DNA from: CBDCTM01 sp965222005
Lineage (GTDB): Bacteria; Bacteroidota; Bacteroidia; Chitinophagales; Saprospiraceae
Assembly: GCA_965222005.1 (NCBI GenBank)
Contig: OZ244935.1
Location: 124,001 to 188,000, forward strand
DNA: 64,000 nt
Direction: 5' to 3'
The position numbers and the translations under genes are program-made. The notes under the pieces were generated by a model. The model saw only the letters and a list, made by a program, of their open reading frames with translations. It searched no databases and was not told the origin of the DNA. Below, one piece after another: positions 53,503 through 63,098 of the stretch (its first letter is position 1; every line of letters begins with the position of its first letter).

Positions 53503-56451
53503 CTACTCATCGCCCAACAACAATTCCACCGGGTGGTACGCCTTCCGGCCCAAAGCATCGCGTATCTGGTATCGGCAGCTCGTTCCCGGCGCCACGATAA
53601 GCACATCTTCAGCAGCCTGCCGAATAGCAGGAAAAAGTACCAACTCTCCGATTTGTCGGCTCACTTCAAAATGCTCTTTTTCATACCCAAAGCTACCCGC
53701 CATACCACAACAACCTGAGGGGATCACCTCTACGGAATAATTGACAGGCAATTCCAATATCCGTGCAGATGCTGCCACTGATGCCAATGCCTTTTGATGA
53801 CAGTGACCATGCAAGAGTAACTTCCTGGATTGATCACTAAACTGCCCGGCAGTGATACGGCCGGCTTCCATCTCGCGCTCCAAAAACTCCTCGATCAGCA
53901 GACAATTCTGGCCAAGCTTTTTGGCATTTGCCACCTCTTTAGGATCAACCAGCCGCGGATATTCATCTCTGAAACTCAACAGAGCTGAAGGTTCCAACCC
54001 AATCAGCGGACGTTCCGCACTCACCAAATCTTTAAAAATAGCAACATTGCGCTGCGCCAATTGACGGGCCTCTTTCAAAAAGCCCTTTGAAATATGTGCC
54101 CTCCCGCTGGCCGCATGTTGGGGCATGCTTACCAGATAGCCCAGGCGCCACAGCAGTCGGATAGCTTTGATGCCAATGGCTGTGTCATTGAAATTGGTAA
54201 ACTCGTCGCAAAAGAAAAAAACCTCCCCCTTTGTCTGCCCAGCAGTTTGCTCTTTGGGACAATGCTTTTCAAACCAGGAGCGCAGACTCTGGCGATGAAG
54301 TCCCGGAAGCTGGCGCTGAGGTGCTATCCCAAGCATGCGTTTGAGCAGTCCGCCAGTAAATGTATTGCTCAGTAAAAAATTACTCCCACCAGGCCAGATC
54401 GCCGCCAGCCGATTGAGCCGATCATAGTTGGCAAAAATAAAATCGCGCAGTGGTCTTCGATTGTTCTGGTAATATTGATACTGAAATTCTGCCTTCATCG
54501 AAGCCATATCCACATTGGAGGGGCACTCGGAAGTACAGCCCTTGCACGACAGGCAAAGCTCCAATACATCATTCAGTACTGTTTTGGCAAAGGGCTGGGT
54601 GAACCCATCAGGTTGACTGAGCAATTCGCGCAGCGCATTGGCACGCGCGCGGGTGGTATCTTTTTCATTGCGCGTAGCCATATAGCTGGGGCACATCGTG
54701 CCACCGGAAAATGGTAGCTTCCGGCAATCGCCCGATCCATTACATTTTTCAGCCATTCGGAGAATACCCTGGCTGGAGGAAAAGTCGAGCAGCGTATCAA
54801 AAGCAGGAGTGGATTGTGCAGCTTGGTAACGAAGATTGGAATCCATCGGAACAGCGTCCACTATTTTGCCGGGATTGAAAATATTGGCCGGATCCCAAAG
54901 CTGCTTGATTCGGCGCAGCAATTGATAATTTTCTTCTCCAAGCACTTTGGGAATAAATTCCGAACGCACCCGGCCGTCGCCATGCTCGCCACTCAATGAG
55001 CCTCGATAGCGCCGTACCAAAGCAGCGCTCTCCTCGCTGATCTGCCGAAACAGTCGGCGATCCCCCACATCCTTCAAATCCAGTATTGGCCGGAGGTGAA
55101 GTTCTCCAGCGCCCGCGTGTGCATAATGCACTGCTTGCTGCTGGTATCTTTCCATTAGCTGATCGAACTCAGCGATATAAGCGGGCAGGTCAGGCAAATC
55201 GACTGCCGTATCCTCGATGCAGGCCACAGCCTTTCGGTCGCCGGGAAGGTTGGCCAGCAGGCCCAGCCCGGCCCTGCGCAAGGCCCAAACCCTTTTGCTA
55301 GCAGGCCAGCGCACCAGCGGAAAAGCATAGCCCATGCGCTGAGCCTGAAGGGCTCCTTTCAATTGTTCAGCTTGGGCGTTCAGCTCTTGCAGGCTATCGG
55401 CTCGAAGCTCCACCAGTAGCACGGCTGCGGGGTCGCCTTTTACAAAAAACCGATTCTTCTGTTGCTCAATATTATTTTTGGTACAATCCAGCACGATTCG
55501 ATCCATCAGCTCGCAAGCATACGGGCGATGCCGCATGACCACCAAAACAGCTTCCAATGCTTCTTGCAATTGGTGAAAGTGTACACACATCACCAGCTCA
55601 TCCGGGGGGGGCAAGGGATCCAAATGTAATTTGATTTCGGTGACGATGGCCAAGGTGCCTTCCGAGCCAGCCAGAATTTTACAAAAATTGAAAGGCTTGC
55701 CAGTCGGGTCGAATGGTGTCAACGGCAGCAGGGCATCTACTGCATAGCCGGTATTGCGCCGCTGGATGCTGGCTTTTGGATAGCCTTGCTCAATCTGTTT
55801 GCGCATTTTAGGTTGGCTCAACTCCTGCCAGATTTGTTGGTAGAGCCGGTTTTCAAGTGAGCTGCCTTTACATTTTTCAAAAAAAGCTCCTTCATGCAAT
55901 GGGCCGAATACAGCCTCAGTGCCATCGCTCAGCACGGCCTTCACTTCCAGCAGATGGTCGCGTGTGCTACCATACACAATAGAAGTAGAGCCACAGCTGT
56001 TGTTGCCCACCATCCCTCCGATCATAGCCCGGTTGGCAGTAGAGGTATTGACCCCAAACCACAGCCCGTGAGGCTTCAAGTAGGCATTTAGCTCATCGCG
56101 AATTACTCCTCCCTGTAGCCGTATCCAGGCTTCTTCTCTGTTCAATTCAAGAATCTGATTGCCATAGCGGGAAATATCCACTACAATGCCTGAGCCTACA
56201 CATTGCCCAGCCAGCGAGGTTCCGGCAGCACGGGGAATGAGGAAGGTATTGTGCAGACGGGCAAATTTAATGAGCTGCTGAATATCGGCGGTCGATTTGG
56301 GAAGGGCCACTGCCTGCGGCAATTCCCGATACACGGAAGCATCGGTAGCGTACAGCATGCGCATGAGCCTGCCACGATGCAGCTCTCCTTCCAAAAGGCT
56401 GGCCAATTGGTCCAAAACGGAAGGCGAAAGGCTGGTTGAATTTTTTTGCAC
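53503..56451 (-). CDS. FAD-linked oxidase fused to Fe-S (GlpC/CCG) domain
   Basis: 982 residues, close in domain order to the YdiJ/D-2-hydroxyacid dehydrogenase group. N-terminal FAD-binding PCMH domain (IPRAAGTSLAGQCVGSGIVV, GGMVGNNSCGSTSIVYGSTR), FAD-oxidase C domain (HAGAGELHLRPILDL, SGEHGDGRVRSEF), two 4Fe-4S motifs (NGSGDC...GTMCPSY; CLSCKGCTSECPSNV) and a C-terminal CCG domain (HGHCHQKALA; GCCGMAGSFGYEKEH). It probably oxidises D-lactate or 2-hydroxyglutarate-like acids and passes electrons to the quinone pool. The start is a GTG (56449-56451); no ATG is in frame near it. Confidence 0.88.
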   Translation of the reverse strand: MQKNSTSLSPSVLDQLASLLEGELHRGRLMRMLYATDASVYRELPQAVALPKSTADIQQLIKFARLHNTFLIPRAAGTSLAGQCVGSGIVVDISRYGNQILELNREEAWIRLQGGVIRDELNAYLKPHGLWFGVNTSTANRAMIGGMVGNNSCGSTSIVYGSTRDHLLEVKAVLSDGTEAVFGPLHEGAFFEKCKGSSLENRLYQQIWQELSQPKMRKQIEQGYPKASIQRRNTGYAVDALLPLTPFDPTGKPFNFCKILAGSEGTLAIVTEIKLHLDPLPPPDELVMCVHFHQLQEALEAVLVVMRHRPYACELMDRIVLDCTKNNIEQQKNRFFVKGDPAAVLLVELRADSLQELNAQAEQLKGALQAQRMGYAFPLVRWPASKRVWALRRAGLGLLANLPGDRKAVACIEDTAVDLPDLPAYIAEFDQLMERYQQQAVHYAHAGAGELHLRPILDLKDVGDRRLFRQISEESAALVRRYRGSLSGEHGDGRVRSEFIPKVLGEENYQLLRRIKQLWDPANIFNPGKIVDAVPMDSNLRYQAAQSTPAFDTLLDFSSSQGILRMAEKCNGSGDCRKLPFSGGTMCPSYMATRNEKDTTRARANALRELLSQPDGFTQPFAKTVLNDVLELCLSCKGCTSECPSNVDMASMKAEFQYQYYQNNRRPLRDFIFANYDRLNRLAAIWPGGSNFLLSNTFTGGLLKRMLGIAPQRQLPGLHRQSLRSWFEKHCPKEQTAGQTKGEVFFFCDEFTNFNDTAIGIKAIRLLWRLGYLVSMPQHAASGRAHISKGFLKEARQLAQRNVAIFKDLVSAERPLIGLEPSALLSFRDEYPRLVDPKEVANAKKLGQNCLLIEEFLEREMEAGRITAGQFSDQSRKLLLHGHCHQKALASVAASARILELPVNYSVEVIPSGCCGMAGSFGYEKEHFEVSRQIGELVLFPAIRQAAEDVLIVAPGTSCRYQIRDALGRKAYHPVELLLGDE

Positions 56452-56696
56452 GTACTGTCAAGCTGGTATTAGGGATTGGCAAATTAGTCAAAACTAAAGC
56501 AATTTTTAGGAATAGACTTTGCAAATGGGATTAAACACCTGTGTTTTCAGAATACTTCATTTGACAGAGAATTAACAAATGATTAGATCGAAAACTGCTG
56601 AAATATTCAACACAAGTTCTACTTTTGCGTCGCTCTGCCAGGTTTTAAAATGGACTGGTTCCGGGCTCCTGACAAATATTCATCAAATTATTGCTT

Positions 56697-57860
56697 ATGA
56701 AACATACTATTATCATTGCAGGTGCGGGAGGCATCGGAAAAGCGGTGGGTCTTTTGTTGGCAAATAGCCAAGAGCTGGATGTACGGATTTATATGGGCGA
56801 TTTATATCTGGAAGCAGCCCAACAAAGCTGCGCCTGGATTGAGCAAGGCTTGGATCGGCGAGTTGATATCCATGCCTTTGCTATGCCGGAAAGCGGTAGC
56901 AACGATGAGATGGATCACATATTCGCCCGAGCCGATATTGTGCTGGATTGTCTGCCTGGCAGCCAGGCTCCACGCATCGCGCGTATGGCACTCAACCATG
57001 ACTTGCACTATGCCAACCTCACAGAATATGTTCAGGAGACTAATGAGATCGTTGAAATGACCAAGGACGCTTCGCGTGGCTTTGTACTCCAAACGGGCCT
57101 TGCACCGGGTTTTATCAATATACTGGGCAACAAGCTGTTTCAGAATTTTTGCAAGCAACATCGCGTAAATCAGGTCGATCGCCTCAGTATGAAAGTAGGA
57201 GCCCTACCTCAACATGCAGTAGCACCTCATTTTTATGCCTTCACCTGGAGTCCGGTCGGCGTAGCTACGGAATACGTCAAAGATTCGATTGTTATCCGAA
57301 ATGGGCAAAAGCGCAGCCTGCCGGCGCTCTCTGAGCTTGACACCATCATCATCAATGGGGTCACTTACGAAAGCAACCTCACCAGTGGCGGCGCTGCCGA
57401 CCTGCCAGACAGTTTCCAACAAAAAGTAACCCATCTCGATTATAAAACCATACGTTATCCCGATCATTACAAATGGGTAGCCGACCAACTTGCCACCATC
57501 CCTGACGGACCTGATCGCGCCAGCCAATTGCTCGACTTAATGTTGCAGCAAATCCCTTCCGTTGAAGACGATGTGGTAATTGTGTATGCCCAGGTAAAGG
57601 GCAAAGACCACAAAGGCGTATTGCGCGCCATCGAAAAGGCCTATCGGATTGAACCGACGATGGTAGGCAAGCGAAAGCTGCGCGCCATTCAGTCAACCAC
57701 TGCTGCCCCGCTGTGCGAAGTAGCCCGCATGCTACTGGAGGGACGTTGGCAGGGCCCGGTGTTTCAAAGCCAGATTGACCCGGAGGAGTTTATGAGAGGT
57801 AGGTTTGTGCAGATGGTGTATGGGGATGTGCAGGCCAGCAGTCAGCCGGTGAGTGTATAG
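56697..57860 (+). CDS. saccharopine dehydrogenase family protein
   Basis: 387 residues from the ATG at 56697. IIIAGAGGIGKAVGLLL is the NAD(P) Rossmann motif; VLDCLPGSQAPRIARMALNH, YANLTEYVQET and LQTGLAPGFINILGNKLFQ follow the Sacchrp_dh_NADP plus C-terminal domain order. In bacteria these enzymes act in lysine breakdown or in carboxynorspermidine synthesis; this one lacks a fused lysine-ketoglutarate reductase domain. Substrate undetermined. It stands 125 bp before the CRISPR operon on the same strand but appears separate. Confidence 0.85.
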   Translation: MKHTIIIAGAGGIGKAVGLLLANSQELDVRIYMGDLYLEAAQQSCAWIEQGLDRRVDIHAFAMPESGSNDEMDHIFARADIVLDCLPGSQAPRIARMALNHDLHYANLTEYVQETNEIVEMTKDASRGFVLQTGLAPGFINILGNKLFQNFCKQHRVNQVDRLSMKVGALPQHAVAPHFYAFTWSPVGVATEYVKDSIVIRNGQKRSLPALSELDTIIINGVTYESNLTSGGAADLPDSFQQKVTHLDYKTIRYPDHYKWVADQLATIPDGPDRASQLLDLMLQQIPSVEDDVVIVYAQVKGKDHKGVLRAIEKAYRIEPTMVGKRKLRAIQSTTAAPLCEVARMLLEGRWQGPVFQSQIDPEEFMRGRFVQMVYGDVQASSQPVSV

Positions 57861-57985
57861 CAATTTCTTTTCAGCAATTGCAGCTTAGTAGTTTTCTATT
57901 ATTCTTTCGCTAGATTTTGTGCCGGATCATTGATTTTTTTTGTAGCTTGTCAGGTCATTGTTGAAAGCATTAGATAGCTGGCATC

Positions 57986-58867
57986 ATGGGGAAATCAATT
58001 TTCGAAAAGCAACAGGGTAGCCATTTCATAAACCTGCATTTAGCTAAAGACAGGCTCTATATACTTGCGGAAAGATATTGGCAAGCTGGTTTCTGGCTGT
58101 CTTTAATCTTTAGCATTTCACTTTTGGTTTGCTATTTATTGGGTTTGGATTTTTGGAACAATGTGCTACAAGCAGTAGTTGGTTTATTTGGATTGGTGCT
58201 GGCTGATTTTTTTAAAGGCTATTCTGAAAAAAAGAAAAAACAAGCAGCCAGAATCCAGGAACAAATTGACACCGAACTTTTCATGCTGCCCTGGAATAAT
58301 GCTTTAATTCCCCAAGGAAAAGTAAATCCGGATATTATCCAACAGGCTGCACTAAAGTCTAAAAAAAATCCTGAACGATTTAAGACGTGGTATTCTGAAG
58401 GCACAGCCAATGAAAGTACTCATTACGGACAGGTGCTCAAATGCCAAAGAGAAAATTTGTCATTTGACTATTTGTTGAGGAAAAAATTCACCGGTTGGTT
58501 GTTTTGGTTATTTGCTGTTCCACTTGCCCTTTTATGTATCTACGGTTTAGTAAAACAGCTATCGTTCGACCTATTCGTTTTGCAATTTATCCTGCCGTTG
58601 TCCGGGTTTTTATATTTTGTAATAAGAAGCTGGTCTGATAACCGTAAAACAATCGCCGAGCAGGAGATCATGGAACAATCGGTTCGGTACAAGCTGCAAA
58701 AACTGGCCAACAACAATACCTCGATCGATGAAAATGATCTCCGTGAAGTTCAGGATTTTATTTACCGCACTCGCTCCGCTCAAACTATTGTCCCCAATGC
58801 TTTCTACAAGCTATATCGCAAAAAATTAGACACCCTTATTATCAACACTTCAAAGATGCTGAATTGA
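57986..58867 (+). CDS. S-4TM family putative pore-forming effector
   Basis: 293 residues. Four hydrophobic helices in two pairs: about 34-53 and 57-77, then 167-187 and 193-214, with a cytosolic loop of about 85 residues between pairs and an 80-residue C-terminal part. The start SIFEKQQGSHFINLHLAKDR, the LPWN motif (101-104), WYS (135-137) and CQREN...DYLLRKKF (153-167) are those of the SMODS-associated 4TM (S-4TM) family, known as membrane effectors of nucleotide-signalling defence. No CARF, SAVED or nuclease domain is seen. The cmr1-like gene starts 44 bp after the stop and same-strand cas10 follows, so it is best read as the effector of this Cmr system. Recognition is by motif, without a search. 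Confidence 0.72.
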   Translation: MGKSIFEKQQGSHFINLHLAKDRLYILAERYWQAGFWLSLIFSISLLVCYLLGLDFWNNVLQAVVGLFGLVLADFFKGYSEKKKKQAARIQEQIDTELFMLPWNNALIPQGKVNPDIIQQAALKSKKNPERFKTWYSEGTANESTHYGQVLKCQRENLSFDYLLRKKFTGWLFWLFAVPLALLCIYGLVKQLSFDLFVLQFILPLSGFLYFVIRSWSDNRKTIAEQEIMEQSVRYKLQKLANNNTSIDENDLREVQDFIYRTRSAQTIVPNAFYKLYRKKLDTLIINTSKMLN

Positions 58868-58911
58868 GAACATGTTTGGAGTTTGATAATTTGACTGCAA
58901 ACCCCCTTAAA

Positions 58912-60309
58912 ATGGAAAACTACCAACACACTTTTCTCCTGAAACAACACAGCCCGATTATCCACTTCCAATTCGCCCAGCAGGGCGCTACCCTCCGGGC
59001 TACAGAGCTCAAACCCAAACTCGATAAGTTCATCATTGAAAAGCAGGGAGGCTGGAGCAACATTGCCCCCTTCTGGAAAGTAGGCAAAGGACGAGCCCAA
59101 AATGGTGAAGCGCTCGATTACAAAATAAAGATTCAAAGCCATCAAACTGAAATTAAGGAGATTGGTAATCTCGATAAATGGCCCGCCTACTTTGCTAATA
59201 TGGGGAAAGGCGAACCAAAAGGATTAACGATGGCCAAAGAGGAGTTCAAAATATGGATTACCTGCTTTTGCCCGCCACTGTTGAATTACATCAAAGCCCA
59301 TTTCGCCGAATTTTTAGCTTACACCAATTTCGGCACCCGGCAAAGCAAAGGCTTTGGTTCTTTTTATCTTTCCGCAAATGATGAACATTATCGACCACCA
59401 AGCCTAAAGCATTCTTTTGTAGTTAAAACCACTGCAAATAAAGACTGGACAAAACCCTACAATGACCTTTTCTTCCACATTGATCTGTTTTACCGCGCTA
59501 TGCGCAGCGGGATCAACATCCCTAAAAAGGCTATTTCCAAAAACGTTGTAATCCAGGGGAAAAATGAACTTTTATTAGAAAACCAAACGGATTTTTATTG
59601 CAAAGCATTCCTGTTTTCCTTCCTGAAAAGTAAAAATATCCAATGGGATAAAAAAAGCATAAAAGAAAAATATTTTAACAAGTACCCGGAGGTAAGGCGA
59701 AAAACAATCAAAAAAGAGAAACAAAAATTCAGCAAAGATTTTATATACACCAAAGGAGTTTCTCTTCAGAAAAAACAAAGACCTGGCAGTGAAGCCCTGA
59801 ACTTTTCGAGCAAGCCGGATAATATACTCTTTCGCGATTTGTTTGGCCTGTCCACAGAAGAAAAATGGCAATCTTACGGTACGTCCCTAACGAAGCGGCA
59901 TAAGAGAAAAAATGATAGAGGACATTGGAAGTTAGTTGACAAGAATGACCCCGACCTGATCGCCCGTTTCAAATCGCCCATTTTATTTAAGCCCTTTCGA
60001 GAATCTGAGAATAAGTTTAGGGTTTACCTGCATTATACCGAGCCGCCCGGTATATACAGAGGGACGAAATTTTTAATTGATCGGTCCTATAAAGTGGGTG
60101 GAATCCCTGATAAGGACATGCTTATTGCTTCAGAAAAGCATTTCACTTTTAAAGCCTTTTTTGAATTTCTTTTTGACAAAAACGAGCTCGACATCCACAA
60201 ACATATTCCGGAGCCTGCCTTCCAAAATTACAGAGATAGAAATAACTATCACTTATTCGGAATCCTCAAAACCATTCTTGAACAACTTCAATTACCCCAC
60301 GCCCAATGA
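58912..60309 (+). CDS. cmr1: type III-B RAMP protein, Cmr1-like
   Basis: 465 residues from the ATG at 58912; a TTG at 58864 overlapping the previous stop is less likely. HTFLLKQHSPIIHFQFAQQG and ATLRATELKPKLDKFI form a RAMP-type ferredoxin-fold start, and FGTRQSKGFGSFYL (about 155-168) is the glycine-rich loop of Cas7-group RAMPs, close to the RxSRRGFGS form in Cmr1. The second half (SFVVKTTANKDW, LFRDLFGLS, RFKSPILFKP, VYLHYTEP) is a second RAMP-like unit. Position at the head of the cmr2-cmr3-cmr4 order supports Cmr1, but the sequence is divergent. Its end overlaps the cas10 start (ATGA). Confidence 0.72.
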   Translation: MENYQHTFLLKQHSPIIHFQFAQQGATLRATELKPKLDKFIIEKQGGWSNIAPFWKVGKGRAQNGEALDYKIKIQSHQTEIKEIGNLDKWPAYFANMGKGEPKGLTMAKEEFKIWITCFCPPLLNYIKAHFAEFLAYTNFGTRQSKGFGSFYLSANDEHYRPPSLKHSFVVKTTANKDWTKPYNDLFFHIDLFYRAMRSGINIPKKAISKNVVIQGKNELLLENQTDFYCKAFLFSFLKSKNIQWDKKSIKEKYFNKYPEVRRKTIKKEKQKFSKDFIYTKGVSLQKKQRPGSEALNFSSKPDNILFRDLFGLSTEEKWQSYGTSLTKRHKRKNDRGHWKLVDKNDPDLIARFKSPILFKPFRESENKFRVYLHYTEPPGIYRGTKFLIDRSYKVGGIPDKDMLIASEKHFTFKAFFEFLFDKNELDIHKHIPEPAFQNYRDRNNYHLFGILKTILEQLQLPHAQ

Positions 60310-61892
60310 ATCGCTACATCGCCATCAGCATTGCTCCCATCACACAGACCATCACTTCTGCCCGCCACACCCGAGAACTTTGGGCTGCCAGTTATTTGTT
60401 TTCATGGATTATGAAAAAAATAATTGGCGAATTGCGAAAAGATGATACGCGAATATTTGCGCTGCCTTATGTGGCCAATGACGATTTCTTCAAGCCTGCC
60501 GCAGAAGTTGCTGATCCACGCATGAAAAAAGGTACGGGTTTGTTTTCGGATACAGCCATTTTTAAAACACCTCACGAGGACGATTTGGATGACACCAGGC
60601 AGGTGGTTCGGGATGTGCTGAATGAATTGGCAAAAGAGCTGACAAAATACACGGAGGATCCAATAGAGGTGGTACAGGATTATGTATATGCCTACTTTCA
60701 GATATATATCATTGAAAAAGAACTTCCGTCTTTCGATTCGGGCAAGCCTGAGGCTACCAATCCCATGCTAGTGCTAAACCCTATTATCAGCACTTTGGAA
60801 TGGCAAAAAAAATTTCCACAGGAAGCCAAACCCTATCTAGCTAATCTTTTGGATCGATCTCCAGGCTCCTGGCTGGCTGACGACGCCTTTGACAATCCTG
60901 ATACCGAAACCGTCAAAGGCCGTCCCAGCTTTGATACATTGATAGAGGTAGCTGCCAGGCAATTTTCAAATGACGACAAATATCAGGCGATTAAAAACCA
61001 GCGTATCGGCAGGCATGTCTCAACCAGCCGGCGAAAAGAACGGGAAAGTGCAGATTCCGGTGATGATGAACGACTAATCAAGGAGCTTGAAGAAAAATAT
61101 TCCAAAGCATTTAAAACGCATCATAAATACGTTGCGGTGGTATATGCGGATGGAGATGGCTTAGGGAAAATAGTGCGCACACTCAAAGAAGAGGATTTTG
61201 AGCCGTTTTCCAAGCTACTCAAAGATTTTTCGCTCGAAGCCATCGAGCAAATTGCAAAATACGGAGGTGTGCCCGTTTATGCCGGAGGAGATGATCTGCT
61301 GTTTTTTGCGCCAGTGGTCAATGGCGATCGGAGCATTTTCCATTTGCTGCAAAGTCTTGATGGTCAACTACAACGCCAGTTTGACGGCTGGAATACTACG
61401 CCCAGTTTGTCTTTCGGGTTAAGTATCAGTTATTACAAATTTCCCCTCTATGAAGCCCTGGAAAATGCCAGCCGATTATTGTATGATGTAGCCAAGCAAG
61501 TGCCCGGAAAGAATAGCCTCGCTTTTGAAGTTCGCAAACATAGCGGACAGACTTTTGGTACAACACTGTCACTGACATCTACTACTTACCAACAGTTTTC
61601 GAAAATATTACAAAGCAATTTCGATACTCAGGATCGCATTCTTTCTTCGCTCAACTACCATATTCAAACCAACGAAAAATTATATCACAGCATCGGCAAA
61701 GATAAGGTGCAGGTTGCCCATTTTCTCGACAATTGCTTTGATGAAGACATCCACCAGGAAATGCAGGATTATTTCAACGATATAAAAGAATTGATCCCTA
61801 CCGTATTTGCTGAGAAGAGCGAGCCGGCAGAGGCTGTTCAAACCATTTTTTCCGTGCTGCGAACTGCTGCATTTCTGACTTCTAAAAACTGA
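60306..61892 (+). CDS. cas10: Cas10/Cmr2, HD-less with intact GGDD cyclase motif
   Basis: Large subunit of the Cmr complex, 528 residues. It begins directly with the first Palm-like domain (RYIAISIAPITQTITSARHT), so the N-terminal HD DNase domain is missing. The active Palm domain has YADGDGLGKI (Asp282, Asp284) and YAGGDDLLFF (GGDD 327-330), the two metal-binding sites for nucleotide synthesis. The C-terminal helical domain follows. It should therefore signal when target RNA is bound but not cut DNA. Start ATG overlaps the cmr1-like stop by four bases; next gene follows after 6 bp. Shorter than typical HD-containing Cmr2 proteins. Confidence 0.93.
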   Translation: MNRYIAISIAPITQTITSARHTRELWAASYLFSWIMKKIIGELRKDDTRIFALPYVANDDFFKPAAEVADPRMKKGTGLFSDTAIFKTPHEDDLDDTRQVVRDVLNELAKELTKYTEDPIEVVQDYVYAYFQIYIIEKELPSFDSGKPEATNPMLVLNPIISTLEWQKKFPQEAKPYLANLLDRSPGSWLADDAFDNPDTETVKGRPSFDTLIEVAARQFSNDDKYQAIKNQRIGRHVSTSRRKERESADSGDDERLIKELEEKYSKAFKTHHKYVAVVYADGDGLGKIVRTLKEEDFEPFSKLLKDFSLEAIEQIAKYGGVPVYAGGDDLLFFAPVVNGDRSIFHLLQSLDGQLQRQFDGWNTTPSLSFGLSISYYKFPLYEALENASRLLYDVAKQVPGKNSLAFEVRKHSGQTFGTTLSLTSTTYQQFSKILQSNFDTQDRILSSLNYHIQTNEKLYHSIGKDKVQVAHFLDNCFDEDIHQEMQDYFNDIKELIPTVFAEKSEPAEAVQTIFSVLRTAAFLTSKN

Positions 61893-61898
61893 CTCCAC

Positions 61899-63098
61899 AT
61901 GAGCCAATTTACATCTTACATTATTCGACTAACCCCTGTTGGCAAGTTTTTCTTTGGCGGCGAACGCAATTTCAGTGGCATGGATAATGAGCACTATTTC
62001 GTGAAGAGCCGCTTATTTCCTCAGCAAACTTCTCTCCTTGGCTTGCTGCGCTTTCAATTGTTGCGGGCAAGCGGCATTCTGACAGACCCCTTTTCCGGCC
62101 ATGCTGTTGATCCTGAAAGAGCAACTGATGCTGCCGAATTGATTGGCGAAAAAAGCTTTGAAATAAATAACGAGACTGGGTTCGACGAAAAAAAATTTGG
62201 TGTTATAGGCGGTATATCTCATCTGTTTTTGAGCAAAGGGAATAACTTTTATCACAAAAATCCAATCGATGGTAATGCCACCTTTGAAGCTATACCTGGC
62301 CGTTACACACTAGTGGGAATGCAGGGAGGGTTTGAAAAATCAGAAAACGCCCTCCCTTATTTGCATGGATATGATCCAAAACAAAAAAATGAAATGAGCT
62401 TCATTTCCAATAACGGAGCTACAGTGAAAATCAGTGACATTTTCCAAAAAACCATTCAAACGGGCATCACCAAACACAAAAACCATTTCCCATTGCAAAC
62501 TTTTGGAACGAGTAGCAACGCCTTGGATGAGGAGGAGGATGGTTTTTTCAAACAGCTGTACTGGAAAATGCAGCCGGGCTTCGCTTTTTCTTTTTTGGCG
62601 TGGCTAAAACCCAAAGCAGCTGAGATGTTGCAAACATTCATCGCCAACTATCCACTTACGTGGATGGGAGGAGAGAAATCAGTATTCAAAATGGATATGC
62701 ACCTTTGGTCTCAGCCCTTGGAGAAACTTGCGCCCAATTACAAACATGCCGGTAAATCACATACCCGCGTGGTGTTGCTGTCTGATGCCTATGTCACACC
62801 CGATATTTATCAAAAAGCAGTATTTGCCAAAGTAGGGACAAGAGAATTCCGCCACTTAAAAACAACCGTCAGAAAAACACAGCATTATTATAAACGAAGC
62901 AGCAATACCAAGGAAGTAAAGCGCAGCGCCAGGCTTTTTTTACTCCGCAGAGGCTCTGTTTTCTATTGCCAATCTGATTCAACAGCAGCCTTGGTAGCCG
63001 CGCTGGAGGCGCCACAGTCATTCCGGCAAATCGGTTACAATGCTTTTATCGCTTTAAACACCAATTCTATTTTTAGTATTAAACCAGCAGCATTATGA
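61899..63098 (+). CDS. cmr3: type III-B RAMP protein Cmr3
   Basis: 399 residues. IIRLTPVGKFFFGGERNF is the hallmark N-terminus of Cmr3 (a Cas5-group RAMP); SRLFPQQTSLLGLLRFQLLR fits the conserved PQQTTLLGALR stretch, and the C-terminal SFRQIGYNAFIALN carries the QxGYN motif. Cmr3 caps the crRNA 5' tag end of the complex together with Cas10. Its stop overlaps the cmr4 start by four bases (ATGA). Confidence 0.92.
   Translation: MSQFTSYIIRLTPVGKFFFGGERNFSGMDNEHYFVKSRLFPQQTSLLGLLRFQLLRASGILTDPFSGHAVDPERATDAAELIGEKSFEINNETGFDEKKFGVIGGISHLFLSKGNNFYHKNPIDGNATFEAIPGRYTLVGMQGGFEKSENALPYLHGYDPKQKNEMSFISNNGATVKISDIFQKTIQTGITKHKNHFPLQTFGTSSNALDEEEDGFFKQLYWKMQPGFAFSFLAWLKPKAAEMLQTFIANYPLTWMGGEKSVFKMDMHLWSQPLEKLAPNYKHAGKSHTRVVLLSDAYVTPDIYQKAVFAKVGTREFRHLKTTVRKTQHYYKRSSNTKEVKRSARLFLLRRGSVFYCQSDSTAALVAALEAPQSFRQIGYNAFIALNTNSIFSIKPAAL

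Noticed and set aside
57861..57985. CRISPR array or leader upstream of the Cmr operon
   Set aside because: Only 125 bp with no repeated unit; no array is visible anywhere in the window.
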